NCBI RefSeq assembly: GCF_037101375.1
Contig: NZ_AP029019.1
Span: 1,054,001 to 1,118,000 of the forward strand
DNA from: Acidovorax sp. DW039
GTDB taxonomy: Bacteria > Pseudomonadota > Gammaproteobacteria > Burkholderiales > Burkholderiaceae_C
DNA length: 64,000 nucleotides
Direction: 5' to 3'
The notes beneath the pieces are model-generated. The model had not been told where the DNA came from. It saw only the letters and a list, made by a program, of their open reading frames with translations, and made no database searches. Position 1 is the stretch's first letter, and every line of letters starts with the position of its first letter. Both the position numbers and the translations under genes were made by a program. Of this stretch, positions 50,261 through 58,831 are shown one piece after another.

Positions 50261-51891
50261 ATCCGGTTTTCGTTGTGCTGGTGGCTGTGCGATGCGGTTG
50301 CGCTGGCATGCGCCATGTCAGGGCCGTCGTGCAAGGGCCTTGGCTGGCCGCGCAGCGCCTCCTTGGGCGCCTCATGGGGCGCGTTGACAATCGCGCGCAT
50401 GATGTTTTCCTGAGACGCCTGTGCCGTGGGCATCTCGGCGACAAAGCGGCCTTCGTTCATCACATAGATGCGGTCTGAAATGCCCAGCAGCTCGGGCATT
50501 TCGGAAGAGATCACGATCACGCATTTGCCCTCTGCCGCCAGCTGGGCGATCAGTGTGTAGATCTCATACTTGGCCCCCACGTCAATGCCCCGTGTGGGTT
50601 CGTCGAGGATGAGGACCTCGGGCTCGGTAAACAGCCACTTGGCGAGCACCACCTTTTGCTGGTTGCCGCCCGACAGGTTCAGCGTGCGCTGGTCCACCCC
50701 CGAGCAGCGAATGCGCAGACGTGTGCGGTAGTCCTGCGCGACCTGGTGCTCACGCCCATGGTCGATCACGCCGCGCCGCGATACACCGCGCAGATGCGCG
50801 AGGGACACGTTGAACTGAATGTCCTCGTTCAGCACCAGGCCATTGCCCTTGCGGTCTTCCGTCACATAGGCCAGGCCGCCGCGCACCGCCTTCTGCACGG
50901 TGCTCACGTCCATGGGCTGGCCGTGCAGCAGCACTTCACCGCTGATGCGCTGCCCCCAGGAGCGGCCAAAAATGCTCATGGCCAGCTCGGTACGGCCCGA
51001 GCCCATCAGGCCCGCAATGCCCACGATCTCGCCACGCCGCACCTGCAGGTTCACCCCCTGGATGAAGGGGCGGTCACTGCGCTGGGGGTGGTAGGCCGTC
51101 CAGTTCCTCACCTCAAAAGCCACTTCGCCAATGTCGGGTGTGCGGGGCGGGTAGCGGTCGGCCATCTCGCGGCCCACCATGGCCTTTATCACGCGGTCCT
51201 CGCTCACGGCCTGGGCGTGGCAGTCCATGGTCTCCACCGTGCTTCCGTCGCGCAGCACCGTGATCGAGTCGGCCACGTGCGAAATCTCGTTGAGCTTGTG
51301 CGAGATGAGGATGCAGGTGATGCCCTGGCGGCGCAACTCCAGCAGCAGCTCCAGCAGCGCATGGCTGTCGTTCTCGTTCAGGCTGGCGGTGGGCTCGTCC
51401 AGGATCAGCAGCTTGACCTTGCGCGACAGCGCCTTGGCAATCTCCACCAATTGCTGCTTGCCCACGCCCAGCTCTGACACCAGCGTATCGGGCGACTCTT
51501 TCAGGCCCACCTTGCGCAGCAATTCCTGGGTCATCTGATGGGCGGCCATCCAGTCGATCACGCCGCGGCGGGCGGGTTCATTGCCCAGAAAGACGTTCTC
51601 GGTGATGGACAGCAGCGGCACCAGTGCCAACTCCTGATGGATGATGGCAATGCCCAGGTGCTCGCTGTCGCGAATGCCCTGGAAGGCGCGCTCCTCGCCC
51701 TCGAACACGATGGCGCCGCTGTAGCTGCCATGGGGGTACACCCCGGAGAGCACCTTCATCAAGGTGGACTTGCCTGCGCCGTTTTCGCCCACGATGGCGT
51801 GGATCTCTCCAGCCCGCACGCGCAGGTTCACCCTGTTGAGGGCCACAACGCCGGGGAAGGTTTTGCGGATGTCCCGCATCTCAAGCAACAT
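50257..51891 (-). CDS. gguA: Multiple-sugar ABC transporter ATPase GguA, tandem domains
   Basis: Tandem ATPase of about 544 residues from ATG 51891 (ATG 51909 is an alternative). First Walker [10 protein letters not shown] and Walker [16 protein letters not shown]; second half [45 protein letters not shown] and [14 protein letters not shown] His-rich C-terminal tail of about 40 residues is unusual. It belongs to the GguA/XylG class (arabinose, galactose, glucose, xylose uptake in Agrobacterium). Coupled to gguB by ATGA. Confidence 0.91.
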   Translation of the reverse strand: MLLEMRDIRKTFPGVVALNRVNLRVRAGEIHAIVGENGAGKSTLMKVLSGVYPHGSYSGAIVFEGEERAFQGIRDSEHLGIAIIHQELALVPLLSITENVFLGNEPARRGVIDWMAAHQMTQELLRKVGLKESPDTLVSELGVGKQQLVEIAKALSRKVKLLILDEPTASLNENDSHALLELLLELRRQGITCILISHKLNEISHVADSITVLRDGSTVETMDCHAQAVSEDRVIKAMVGREMADRYPPRTPDIGEVAFEVRNWTAYHPQRSDRPFIQGVNLQVRRGEIVGIAGLMGSGRTELAMSIFGRSWGQRISGEVLLHGQPMDVSTVQKAVRGGLAYVTEDRKGNGLVLNEDIQFNVSLAHLRGVSRRGVIDHGREHQVAQDYRTRLRIRCSGVDQRTLNLSGGNQQKVVLAKWLFTEPEVLILDEPTRGIDVGAKYEIYTLIAQLAAEGKCVIVISSEMPELLGISDRIYVMNEGRFVAEMPTAQASQENIMRAIVNAPHEAPKEALRGQPRPLHDGPDMAHASATASHSHQHNENRI

Positions 51892-52004
51892 GGTGTGTCT
51901 GACTTGCATGGCCCGGCAGCTGTGCCGGGCGCGGTAGCGAATGAAGAAGGAAAACTCCCGCTGCCGCGCATGACTGCATGGCAGGGGAGGCATCGCCCGC
52001 AGGC

Positions 52005-53075
52005 TTACTTGATTTGCGACTCTTGGTAGTAGCCGCTACCCACCAGCACGCTGTTCCAGTTGGAAGCATCGACCGCCACGGGCTTGAGCAGGTAGGAGGG
52101 CACCACCTTCACACCGTTGTTGTAGGTCTTGGTGTCGTTGATTTCAGGCTGCTTGCCAGACAGCACGGCATCCACCATGTTGGCGGCCACCTTGGCCAGC
52201 TCGCGCGTGTCCTTGAACACGGTGGAGGACTGCTCACCCTTGAGGATGGACTTGATGGAAGGCACTTCGGCGTCCTGGCCGCTGACCACAGGGCAGGGTT
52301 GCTGCGCCGTGCAATAGCCCACGCCCTTCAGGGACGAAAGAATGCCGATGGAGATGCCGTCATAGGGCGACAGCACGGCGTGCACCTTGTCCTTGCCGTA
52401 GTAGGCCGAGAGCAGGTTGTCCATGCGGGCCTGGGCTACTGCACCATCCCAGCGCAGTGTGCCCACCTTGTTCATGCCCGTCTGCTTGCTGCGCACTACC
52501 AGCTTGCCGCTGTCGATGTAGGGCTGCAGCACGCTCATCGCGCCGTCGTAGAAGAAGAAAGCGTTGTTGTCATCGGGCGAGCCGCCGAACAGCTCGATGT
52601 TGAAGGGGCCCTTACCCTGCTTGAGTCCCAGCTTGTCCACGATGGAGGTGGCCTGCAGCACACCGACCTGGAAGTTGTCGAAGGTGGCGTAGTAGTCCAC
52701 GTTCTTCGATCCCTTGATGAGCCGGTCGTAGGCGATGACCTTGATGCCCTTGTCCGCAGCGCTTTGCAGCACGCGCGAGAGCGTGGTGCCGTCGATGGAC
52801 GCAATCACCAGCACCTTCGCGCCCTTGGTGATCATGTTTTCGATCTGTGCGAGCTGGTTGGGAATGTCGTCTTCTGCGTATTGCAGGTCGGTCTTGTAGC
52901 CCCGGTCTTTGAGCACCTTGACCATGTTGTCGCCATCAGCAATCCAGCGGGCTGACGACTTGGTAGGCATCGAAATGCCGATGGTGCCTTTGTCCTGGGC
53001 CGATGCCATCGATGTCACGCCCATGGCGGCCAGTGCGGCGGTAGCCAGCACGGCCTTGAAAATAGCTCGCTTCAT
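52005..53075 (-). CDS. chvE: Multiple-sugar-binding periplasmic protein ChvE
   Basis: Binding protein of the ChvE/XylF-like class (356 residues from ATG 53075, AGGAGACA 7 bp upstream). Signal peptide ends near SMASA; mature features are [77 protein letters not shown] and [21 protein letters not shown]. In Agrobacterium ChvE binds arabinose, galactose, glucose and xylose and signals to VirA; here only uptake is inferred. The gene lies between ytfQ and gguA. Confidence 0.92.
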   Translation of the reverse strand: MKRAIFKAVLATAALAAMGVTSMASAQDKGTIGISMPTKSSARWIADGDNMVKVLKDRGYKTDLQYAEDDIPNQLAQIENMITKGAKVLVIASIDGTTLSRVLQSAADKGIKVIAYDRLIKGSKNVDYYATFDNFQVGVLQATSIVDKLGLKQGKGPFNIELFGGSPDDNNAFFFYDGAMSVLQPYIDSGKLVVRSKQTGMNKVGTLRWDGAVAQARMDNLLSAYYGKDKVHAVLSPYDGISIGILSSLKGVGYCTAQQPCPVVSGQDAEVPSIKSILKGEQSSTVFKDTRELAKVAANMVDAVLSGKQPEINDTKTYNNGVKVVPSYLLKPVAVDASNWNSVLVGSGYYQESQIK

Positions 53076-53140
53076 TTGTCTCTGTCTCCTGTTGTGAATT
53101 TGTATTTCTGATGCGGCGTCCACGCCGTTCGGGTCAGTGG

Positions 53141-53207
53141 CAACTGGCGTGTCCCAAGCCAGCGCCACCGCGCAAGGGCCACCCGCTGCGCAGGCGGCTC
53201 AGGGGGA
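53141..53207 (-). repeat. Dispersed GC-rich intergenic element, copy 3 (short)
   Basis: A truncated copy of the element in the ytfQ-chvE gap, with CGCAAGGGCCACCCGCTGCG and CAGGCGGCTCAGGGGGA, just after the ytfQ stop codon. Confidence 0.5.
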
Positions 53208-53208
53208 A

Positions 53209-54174
53209 TCAGTACTTGCGCTTGGGGAACTCTTGCGCGGCCACTTCCATCGGGAAGATGCCTTCTTCGGTCACGATGCGCTTGGGCACGGGCTTGCCTG
53301 CCTTGATGTCTTTGACGGCACTCATGAGCTGAGGGCCCAGCAGGGGCGAGCATTCCACCGACACGTTGAGCTTGCCGGCGATCATGGCTTCGAACGCGCC
53401 CTTGACTGCATCGATGGAGATGATGGTGATGTCCTTGGCGGGCTTCAGGCCGGCTTCTTCAATGGCCTGAATGGCGCCGATGGCCATGTCGTCGTTGTGC
53501 GCGTACAGCACATTGATCCTCTTGCCCTCGGCCTTCAGGAAGGCTTCCATCACTTCCTTGCCCTTGGCGCGGGTGAAGTCGCCCGTCTGCGAGCGGATGA
53601 TCTTGAACTTGGGGTCGGCCTTGATGACTTCCTCAAAGCCCTTCTTGCGGTCAATCGCCGGGGCGGAACCCACGGTGCCCTGCAGCTCCACGATGTTGAC
53701 CTCGCCCTTCTGGTCCTTCATCTTCTCTACCAGCCAGCGGCCGGCCTTGCGACCTTCTTCCACAAAGTCCGAGCCCATGAAGGTCACGTACAGCGAGGTG
53801 TCCTTGGTGTTCACGGCGCGGTCGGTTAGCACCACCGGAATCTTGGCGGCCTTGGCCTCACGCAGCACGGGCTCCCAGCCAGACTCCACCACAGGAGAGA
53901 AGGCAATCACGTCCACCTTCTGGGCGATGAATGCGCGAATGGCCTTGATCTGGTTTTCCTGCTTTTGCTGGGCGTCCGAGAACTTGAGTTCAATCCCTGC
54001 TTCCTTGGCGGCGGCCTTGATGGACTCCGTGTTCGCGGTACGCCATTCGCTCTCTGCCCCCACCTGGCTGAAGCCCAGCACGATGGGTTTTTGCGCCCAC
54101 GCCATGGGGCTGAGCAAACCTGCTGCCGAGGCGCAGGCCAGGGTCGTTCCGAAGGTTCGGCGATTGAGTTTCAT
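53209..54174 (-). CDS. ytfQ: Galactofuranose-binding periplasmic protein YtfQ
   Basis: Ribose-binding-protein-fold protein of 321 residues. The signal peptide NRRTFGTTLACASAAGLLS has a twin-arginine pattern, so Tat export is possible, unlike E. coli YtfQ. The mature part shows IVLGFSQVGAESEWRTANT, EVNIVELQGTVGSAPAIDRKKGF, INVLYAHNDDMAIGAIQAIEE and IISIDAVKGAFEAMIAGKLNVSVE, as in YtfQ, which binds D-galactofuranose. AGGAGACA precedes the ATG. Its cognate ytfR-ytfT-yjfF genes are five kilobases downstream, after chvE-gguAB. Confidence 0.92.
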   Translation of the reverse strand: MKLNRRTFGTTLACASAAGLLSPMAWAQKPIVLGFSQVGAESEWRTANTESIKAAAKEAGIELKFSDAQQKQENQIKAIRAFIAQKVDVIAFSPVVESGWEPVLREAKAAKIPVVLTDRAVNTKDTSLYVTFMGSDFVEEGRKAGRWLVEKMKDQKGEVNIVELQGTVGSAPAIDRKKGFEEVIKADPKFKIIRSQTGDFTRAKGKEVMEAFLKAEGKRINVLYAHNDDMAIGAIQAIEEAGLKPAKDITIISIDAVKGAFEAMIAGKLNVSVECSPLLGPQLMSAVKDIKAGKPVPKRIVTEEGIFPMEVAAQEFPKRKY

Positions 54175-54315
54175 GGTGCTTTGTCTCCTGTCGTTGGTAT
54201 GAAATGGAAACCGCTGGGCGGTTGACGTATTGCGCTTCTCGGACCGCGCTTCCTGGGCCGTGGTCTCTAGCAGGTGGGCACGCCTGCCCGCTGCCTGCGC
54301 CCTCCCGGCAATGTC

Positions 54316-55767
54316 TCAAGCCAGCATGTAGCCTGTCTTGACTGTGGTGTAGAACTCCGCGGCGTACCGCCCTTGCTCGCGTGCGCCGTAGCTCGATTCC
54401 TTGCGTCCCCCAAACGGCACATGGAAGTCCACGCCCGCCGTGGGCAGGTTCACCATGGTCATGCCCACGGCTGCGTGGCGCTTGAAGTGCATGGCGTGCT
54501 TGAGCGATGTGGTGCAGATGCCTGCACACAGGCCAAAGGGCGTGTCGTTGGCCAGGGCCAGTGCGTGCTCGTAGTCGTCGGCACGCAGCACGCACGCCAC
54601 GGGGCCGAAGATCTCTTCACGCGCAATGCGGTGCTCTGGCCGGGCAAGAAACAGGGCAGGGCTCATGTAGTGGCCGGGGGTGGGGCGCTCCAGCAGCTCG
54701 CCGCCATAGATGTGTTCCGCCCCTTCACTGCGGGCAATGGCAAGGTAGCTCTGGTTCTGTTCCAGCTGGCTGCTGTCCACCACCGGGCCCATCTCGGTGC
54801 CCCGCTCCAGTGCGTGGCCTACCCTCAGCGCGGCCAGGCGCTGGCGCAGGCGCGCCACAAAAGCCTCATGCACGCCCGCTTCCACGATCAGCCTGCTCGA
54901 TGCCGTGCAGCGCTGGCCTGTGGAATAGAACGAGCCCTGCAGCGCGCATTCCACCGCCTGTTCCAGGTCGGCATCTGCCAGCACCACCAGGGGGTTCTTG
55001 CCCCCCATTTCCAGCTGCACCTTGGCCCGGCGTTGCGTGGCCGCCTGCAAAATGCGCTCGCCCGTGCCGACGGAGCCTGTGAAGCTCAGGGCATTCACCA
55101 ACGGGTGGTCCACCAGCGTCTGGCCCACTTCGCGGCCACTGCCCATCACCATGTTGAAGGCCCCGGCGGGCAAGCCGCTGCGGTGGATGATTTCGGCCAG
55201 AGACCAGCCGCAGGCCGTGACCAGCTCGGCGGGCTTGAACACCACCGTGTTGCCGTAGGCCAGGGCGGGGGCAATCTTCCAGGCCGGAATGGCCATGGGA
55301 AAGTTCCAGGGGGCGATGATGCCCACCACGCCTACCGGCTCGCGAGTCACATCCACCTGCACGCCCTGGCGCACCGAGGCCATCAGCTCGCCCGGAATGC
55401 GCAGCGCCTCACCCGCGAAAAACTTGAAGATCTGGCCGGAGCGCGCCACTTCGGCCACCGCTTCGGGCAGCGTTTTGCCCTCTTCACGGGCCAGCAAGGT
55501 GCCCAGTTCATCCTTGCGCGCCAGCAACTCGCTGCCGATCTGATCCAGTACGTCGGCGCGCCGCTGGGGTGTGCTCTGGGCCCAGTAGGGCAGGGCATCG
55601 GCTGCGGCCTTGATGGCCTGCTCGGTCTGGTTGCGGTCGGCGCGTGCATATTCGGCCACCACTTCGCGGGTGTCAGACGGGTTGAGGCTGACGCCCGTGG
55701 TGGTGCCACTTTCCCAGCGCCCGTTGATCAGGTTCCGGGGAGATTGCTGCATGTCGCCAAGTCGCAT
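54316..55767 (-). CDS. Aldehyde dehydrogenase, probable 2-oxoglutarate semialdehyde dehydrogenase
   Basis: NAD(P)-dependent ALDH of 483 residues with catalytic Cys287 (GQRCTASSR), general base Glu253 (LEMGGKNP), the IIAPWNFPMAIPAWK cofactor segment and FTGSVGTGERI. Closest in style to the alpha-ketoglutaric semialdehyde dehydrogenases of L-arabinose and galactarate pathways (AraE type). It is the first gene of the leftward cluster, and its product would serve both the L-KDA dehydratase and KdgD branches by making 2-oxoglutarate. ATG 55767 preferred; ATG 55752 possible. Confidence 0.85.
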   Translation of the reverse strand: MRLGDMQQSPRNLINGRWESGTTTGVSLNPSDTREVVAEYARADRNQTEQAIKAAADALPYWAQSTPQRRADVLDQIGSELLARKDELGTLLAREEGKTLPEAVAEVARSGQIFKFFAGEALRIPGELMASVRQGVQVDVTREPVGVVGIIAPWNFPMAIPAWKIAPALAYGNTVVFKPAELVTACGWSLAEIIHRSGLPAGAFNMVMGSGREVGQTLVDHPLVNALSFTGSVGTGERILQAATQRRAKVQLEMGGKNPLVVLADADLEQAVECALQGSFYSTGQRCTASSRLIVEAGVHEAFVARLRQRLAALRVGHALERGTEMGPVVDSSQLEQNQSYLAIARSEGAEHIYGGELLERPTPGHYMSPALFLARPEHRIAREEIFGPVACVLRADDYEHALALANDTPFGLCAGICTTSLKHAMHFKRHAAVGMTMVNLPTAGVDFHVPFGGRKESSYGAREQGRYAAEFYTTVKTGYMLA

Positions 55768-55810
55768 GGATGCCTTCGGTCAATGTTTGCAGCAAAGTCT
55801 AGGTTTTGTT

Positions 55811-55855
55811 TTGATATCAATCCAATAGTTTTTTAGGCAAAATAGATATCAGTCC
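55811..55855. promoter_or_regulatory. Candidate LysR operator between the ALDH and the regulator gene
   Basis: TTGATATCAA (55811-55820) is a perfect palindrome. An 11-bp direct repeat GATATCA[A/G]TCC occurs at 55813-55823 and 55845-55855, 32 bp apart, about three helical turns, in the 107-bp divergent promoter. This spacing suits a LysR tetramer with recognition and activation sites. Confidence 0.6.
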
Positions 55856-55874
55856 GAGCATTCTGGAAAACCCC

Positions 55875-56837
55875 ATGAGCAACTACAACCACTGGTTCAT
55901 CCGCGCCCGCCTGAAAACGCGCCAACTGTTGCTGCTGGTGGCTTTGGCGGAGGAGGGCAACATTCACCGCGCCGCCCAGGTGCTCAGCATGACCCAGCCC
56001 GCCGCGTCCAAGCTGCTCAAGGACCTAGAGGATGTGCTGGAAGTGCCCCTGTTCGAGCGCTTGCCCCGGGGCATGCGCCCCACCTGGTATGGCGAGACCA
56101 TGATCCGCCACGCGCGCATGGCGCTGGCCAACCTGAACCAGGCCCACGACGAGCTGACGGCCTTGAAGACCGGGCACTATGGCCAGGTGGGCATCGGTGC
56201 CATTACCTCGCCCGCGTTGAGCGTGCTGCCTGCAGCGACGGCGCTGGTCAAGCAGGAGCATCCCAGCCTGCGCATCATGCTGGACGTGGAAACCAGCCCG
56301 GTGCTGCTGGAGCGGCTGGAGCAAGGCAAGCTCGACATCGTGCTGGGCCGCCTGTTTGCAGAGCACGACAAGGGCAACCTGCGCTACGAGCCGTTGACGG
56401 AAGAGATGGTGTGCGCCGTGGCCCGGCCTGGGCACCCGCTGTGCGGCATGACGGGGCTGACGCTGCGCGATGTGGTGTCCGCAGGCTGGATCGTGCCGCC
56501 CGCGGGCAGCGTGCTCCGCCACCGGTTTGATCTGATGTTTCAGCAGGATGGGCTGGCACCGCCGACCAACACGATCGAGACAGCGGCCCTGCTGTTCATG
56601 ACCCGCATGCTGCAGCAAAGTGACATGGTGGCGGTGGTGGCGACGGATGTGGCGCAGTACTACGCTGCGCACGGCATTGTTTCGATATTGCCGTTGCCCA
56701 TGCCTTGTCATATGGATGCATTTGGGGTCATTACCCGGGCGGACCGTTTGTTGTCGCCTGCGGCCAAGGTGATGATGAGGGCGCTCAAGCAGGCGAGTCT
56801 GGTGCAGTATGGGCGGAGGTTGGAGTTGGGGGATTGA
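55875..56837 (+). CDS. LysR-family regulator of the sugar cluster (GbpR-like)
   Basis: 320 residues. N-terminal helix-turn-helix (about 15-75) KTRQLLLLVALAEEGNIHRA ... SMTQPAASKLLKDLEDVLEVPLFER, then a LysR substrate-binding domain of about 210 residues. The N-terminus resembles GbpR, the LysR regulator of chvE/gbp-type sugar genes in Agrobacterium and Azospirillum. It is divergent from the 13-gene operon containing chvE, which supports local regulation, probably with a sugar or sugar acid as coinducer. The name GbpR is a tentative analogy. Confidence 0.85.
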   Translation: MSNYNHWFIRARLKTRQLLLLVALAEEGNIHRAAQVLSMTQPAASKLLKDLEDVLEVPLFERLPRGMRPTWYGETMIRHARMALANLNQAHDELTALKTGHYGQVGIGAITSPALSVLPAATALVKQEHPSLRIMLDVETSPVLLERLEQGKLDIVLGRLFAEHDKGNLRYEPLTEEMVCAVARPGHPLCGMTGLTLRDVVSAGWIVPPAGSVLRHRFDLMFQQDGLAPPTNTIETAALLFMTRMLQQSDMVAVVATDVAQYYAAHGIVSILPLPMPCHMDAFGVITRADRLLSPAAKVMMRALKQASLVQYGRRLELGD

Positions 56838-56860
56838 TGGGTTGGGGTGGAATGTGCTGC

Positions 56861-56905
56861 TAGCGCTTTTGGATTGAGCGTAGGCAGCTATTAAATTAGT
56901 AGCGA
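56861..56905 (-). repeat. Dispersed palindromic repeat, copy D
   Basis: Inverted copy (AGCGCTTTTGGATTGAGCGT then AGGCAGCT), 23 bp after the LysR gene stop codon. More diverged than the other copies. Confidence 0.6.
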
Positions 56906-56940
56906 TTGCTTGGGTTCTCCGTCCCCGGTCACACCCTTAT

Positions 56941-57296
56941 CCGTTCGGGCTGAGCTTGTCGAAGCCGGGGCTTGTTCGTTGATCTTGCGGCATGCCTCTG
57001 CCGAGGGCGGGTGCCGGGATGTGCGCCCGGCGGCGCACCTTCTTTTCTTGCGTCGCCAAGAAAAGAAGGCAAAAGAAGGCGACCCCCAGTCTGCGGCCCC
57101 TTCGCGGTGCGAAGGGGCAGACCTGCGGCGGTGCGGTTGCGGGGTGCGCCGTGGAACTCGCTGCGCGCCGTGGGCGCTCCGCTCGGACAACCCCGGCGAG
57201 TCAGAGGACGAAGCATGGGCGCTTCGACGCCCATGCTCACCCCGCAACCGCGCCGCCGCAGGCGCAGCCAGCAGGGGGGTGGGGAGCCGAACAGCC
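56941..57296 (+). repeat. Long inverted repeat, left copy
   Basis: Begins with CCGTTCGGGCTGAGCTTGTC (a motif recalled from many proteobacterial intergenic repeats), includes a perfect 13-bp hairpin (CCTTCTTTTCTTG 57038-57050 with CAAGAAAAGAAGG 57057-57069), runs through GGCGAGTCAG and ends at GGGAGCCGAACAGCC. The reverse complement recurs at 57449-57802 with divergence. Confidence 0.8.
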
Positions 57297-57352
57297 AAAC
57301 AGCCAAACAGCCAAACAGCCAAACAGCCAAACAGCCAAACAGCCAAACAGCC
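57292..57352 (+). repeat. 8-bp tandem repeat array (CAGCCAAA)
   Basis: Seven perfect CAGCCAAA units plus a partial CAGCC, 61 bp with no mismatch, at the inner edge of the left inverted copy. Its last 5 bases of homology with the inverted element (ACAGCC) appear to have been expanded, suggesting slippage from the end of the element. Confidence 0.92.
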
Positions 57353-57448
57353 GCTCGGGTCGTCGCTGCGCTCGACCCTGTCAGTACCGCGCCCAGCGCG
57401 CGGCGCTTGCGCCCGCGAATTCGGGCCGAGCGAAGCAATGGCCCGAGT

Positions 57449-57802
57449 GGCTGTTCGGCTCCCCCATCCCCTCTGTATGCGCCGAGGAGCGCAGCGGGCG
57501 GGGTGGCACGTGTGCCGAAGGACACACGTGCATCGTGAACTGACTCGCCGCAGTTGTTTGAGCGGAGCGCGAGAGCGCGTAGCGAGTTCTGCGGCGCACC
57601 CCGCCCGCGAGCACCGCAGGTTGCCCCGTAGCGCAGCGCAGGGGACGCAGACAGCGGGGTCGCCTTCTTTTGCCTTCTTTTCTTGGCGACGCAAGAAAAG
57701 AAGGTGCGCCGCCGGGCGCACATCCCGGCACCCGCCCTTGGCACAGGCATGCGGCAAATTCAGCCAGCAAGCCCCCACTTCGACAGGCTCAGCCCGAACA
57801 GG
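57449..57802 (-). repeat. Long inverted repeat, right copy
   Basis: Inverted partner of 56941-57296. It starts GGCTGTTCGGCTCCC, contains the same 13-bp hairpin (57673-57685 with 57692-57704) and ends with CTTCGACAGGCTCAGCCCGA. The two copies are separated by about 150 bp including the tandem array. The arms are clearly alike but not identical. Confidence 0.8.
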
Positions 57803-57830
57803 CAGGAAGAACGCAGACAATTACTACCAA

Positions 57831-57870
57831 TTTCATAGCTGCCTGCGCTTTCCCCATAAGCGCTAGAGCC
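57831..57870 (+). repeat. Dispersed palindromic repeat, copy E
   Basis: ATAGCTGCCTGCGCTTTCCCCATAAGCGCTAGAGCC, the cleanest copy of the family, 19 bp before the end of the SDR gene. GCGCTT and AAGCGC form the hairpin. Confidence 0.75.
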
Positions 57871-57888
57871 CAGTTTGATTCAAAAAAA

Positions 57889-58707
57889 TCAAACCCACCC
57901 AGCATCCACCTTGAACTCCTGCGCCGTACACATCCCCGCGTCATCCGACGCCAGGAACAACACCATGCGTGCAATATCGTGCGGCAGCAGCTTGTCCGGC
58001 AGGCACTGGTTGCGGGCCAGTTCCTGCTCGCCCGCATCGTCCAGCCAGAGCTTGACCTGACGCTCCGTCATCACCCAGCCGGGCGACACCGTGTTGATGC
58101 GGATGCGGTCCTGCCCCAGCGTCTTGGCCAGCCCCCGGGTCAGTCCGTTCACTGACGACTTGGCGATGGCATAGCAAGGGTAGCCCGTGCCCTTGCCCTG
58201 CCAGCCGGTGGAGCCCAGGTTGATGACTGAGCCACTGCCCAGCTTGCGCATGCCCGGCACCACGCTCTGGATGGCGAAGAACGCGGGGCGCTCGTTGATG
58301 GCGATGCGCTCGTCGTAGTAGGCGGGGGTGACGGACTCCAGGCTGTGCCGGTCATCGCTGGCCACGTTGTTCACCAGCACCGAAAAATCTCCCAGCGCTG
58401 CCGCCGCATCGCTGATGGATGTTTGCAGGGCCGCGATGTCCCGCACATCGCACACGCGCCACCAGGGCTTGGCGTGGCCTGCGGCGGCAATCTGCTCGGC
58501 CAGTTGCTCGCTTGCACCCTGGGCCACATCCACAAACGCCACGCGCGCGCCCTGTTCGGCAAAGGCCGAGACGATGGCGGCGCCGATGCCGCTGCCGCCG
58601 CCCGTCACAAAAACACTGCGCCCTTGCAGGCTGGGAAAGCGGGAGAGCTGGCCTGCCTGCGCGGCTTTGGAAGAGGCGGATTGATTGCTTGCGATCAAAG
58701 ATGACAT
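57889..58707 (-). CDS. SDR-family aldose 1-dehydrogenase
   Basis: Short-chain dehydrogenase of 272 residues from ATG 58707. Cofactor motif TGGGSGIG (35-42), NNVASDDRH, catalytic Ser166, Tyr179 and Lys183 (Y-x3-K), and the C-terminal VLFLASDDAGMCTAQEF-type end. The NNxxxDDRH and SDDAxxCT segments resemble Caulobacter XylB, a xylose 1-dehydrogenase. Here it probably oxidises D-galactose and/or L-arabinose to the lactone used by the divergent lactonase gene. Sugar preference cannot be read from the sequence. Confidence 0.87.
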   Translation of the reverse strand: MSSLIASNQSASSKAAQAGQLSRFPSLQGRSVFVTGGGSGIGAAIVSAFAEQGARVAFVDVAQGASEQLAEQIAAAGHAKPWWRVCDVRDIAALQTSISDAAAALGDFSVLVNNVASDDRHSLESVTPAYYDERIAINERPAFFAIQSVVPGMRKLGSGSVINLGSTGWQGKGTGYPCYAIAKSSVNGLTRGLAKTLGQDRIRINTVSPGWVMTERQVKLWLDDAGEQELARNQCLPDKLLPHDIARMVLFLASDDAGMCTAQEFKVDAGWV

Positions 58708-58768
58708 ATTGAAATAAATATCAAAAGATGCTGAAAAATAAACTTTCAAGTATCAATTGACGTTGATA
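58701..58768. promoter_or_regulatory. Divergent SDR/lactonase promoter with TATCAA dyads
   Basis: TATCAA (58751-58756) and TTGATA (58763-58768) form an inverted repeat with a 6-bp centre, and AATATCAA with TTGA occurs near 58708-58723. The half-sites resemble the TTGATATCAA palindrome at 55811, so the same LysR protein may act here. Confidence 0.45.
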
Positions 58769-58831
58769 AGATGCCCGCCGTCAAGAGGCACAGCCCTGAC
58801 TGGCTCAGAAATAACAACATGGAGACAGGCA

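Larger units (their letters stand above)
56838..57888. other. 1-kb gene-free repeat region between the LysR and SDR genes
   Basis: No credible gene. The stretch contains palindromic repeat copy D, two ~355-bp inverted copies of a GC-rich element, an 8-bp tandem array between them, and palindromic repeat copy E. Long open frames on both strands read through the inverted copies and give low-complexity Arg/Pro/Ala-rich or Gln-Thr-Ala-Lys repeat peptides, which I regard as non-coding. Confidence 0.8.

Noticed and set aside
57038..57069. 13-bp A/T-rich hairpin considered as a transcription terminator
   Set aside because: It lacks a T-run directly after the stem in either direction and is repeated in both arms of the inverted element, so it is better seen as part of the repeat.
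57292..57352. Possible CRISPR-like array
   Set aside because: Units are only 8 bp and directly adjacent with no spacers; no cas genes are nearby. It is a simple tandem repeat.
56891..57866. Several 180-320 codon open frames on both strands, with repeated Gln-Thr-Ala-Lys-Gln-Pro peptides
   Set aside because: They run through an inverted repeat and an 8-bp tandem array, are present on both strands, and lack ribosome-binding sites or known domains.
58757..58831. N-terminal extension of the lactonase from TTG 58757
   Set aside because: This start lies within the TATCAA-N6-TTGATA dyad and has no Shine-Dalgarno; TTG 58832 has GGAGACA at proper spacing.
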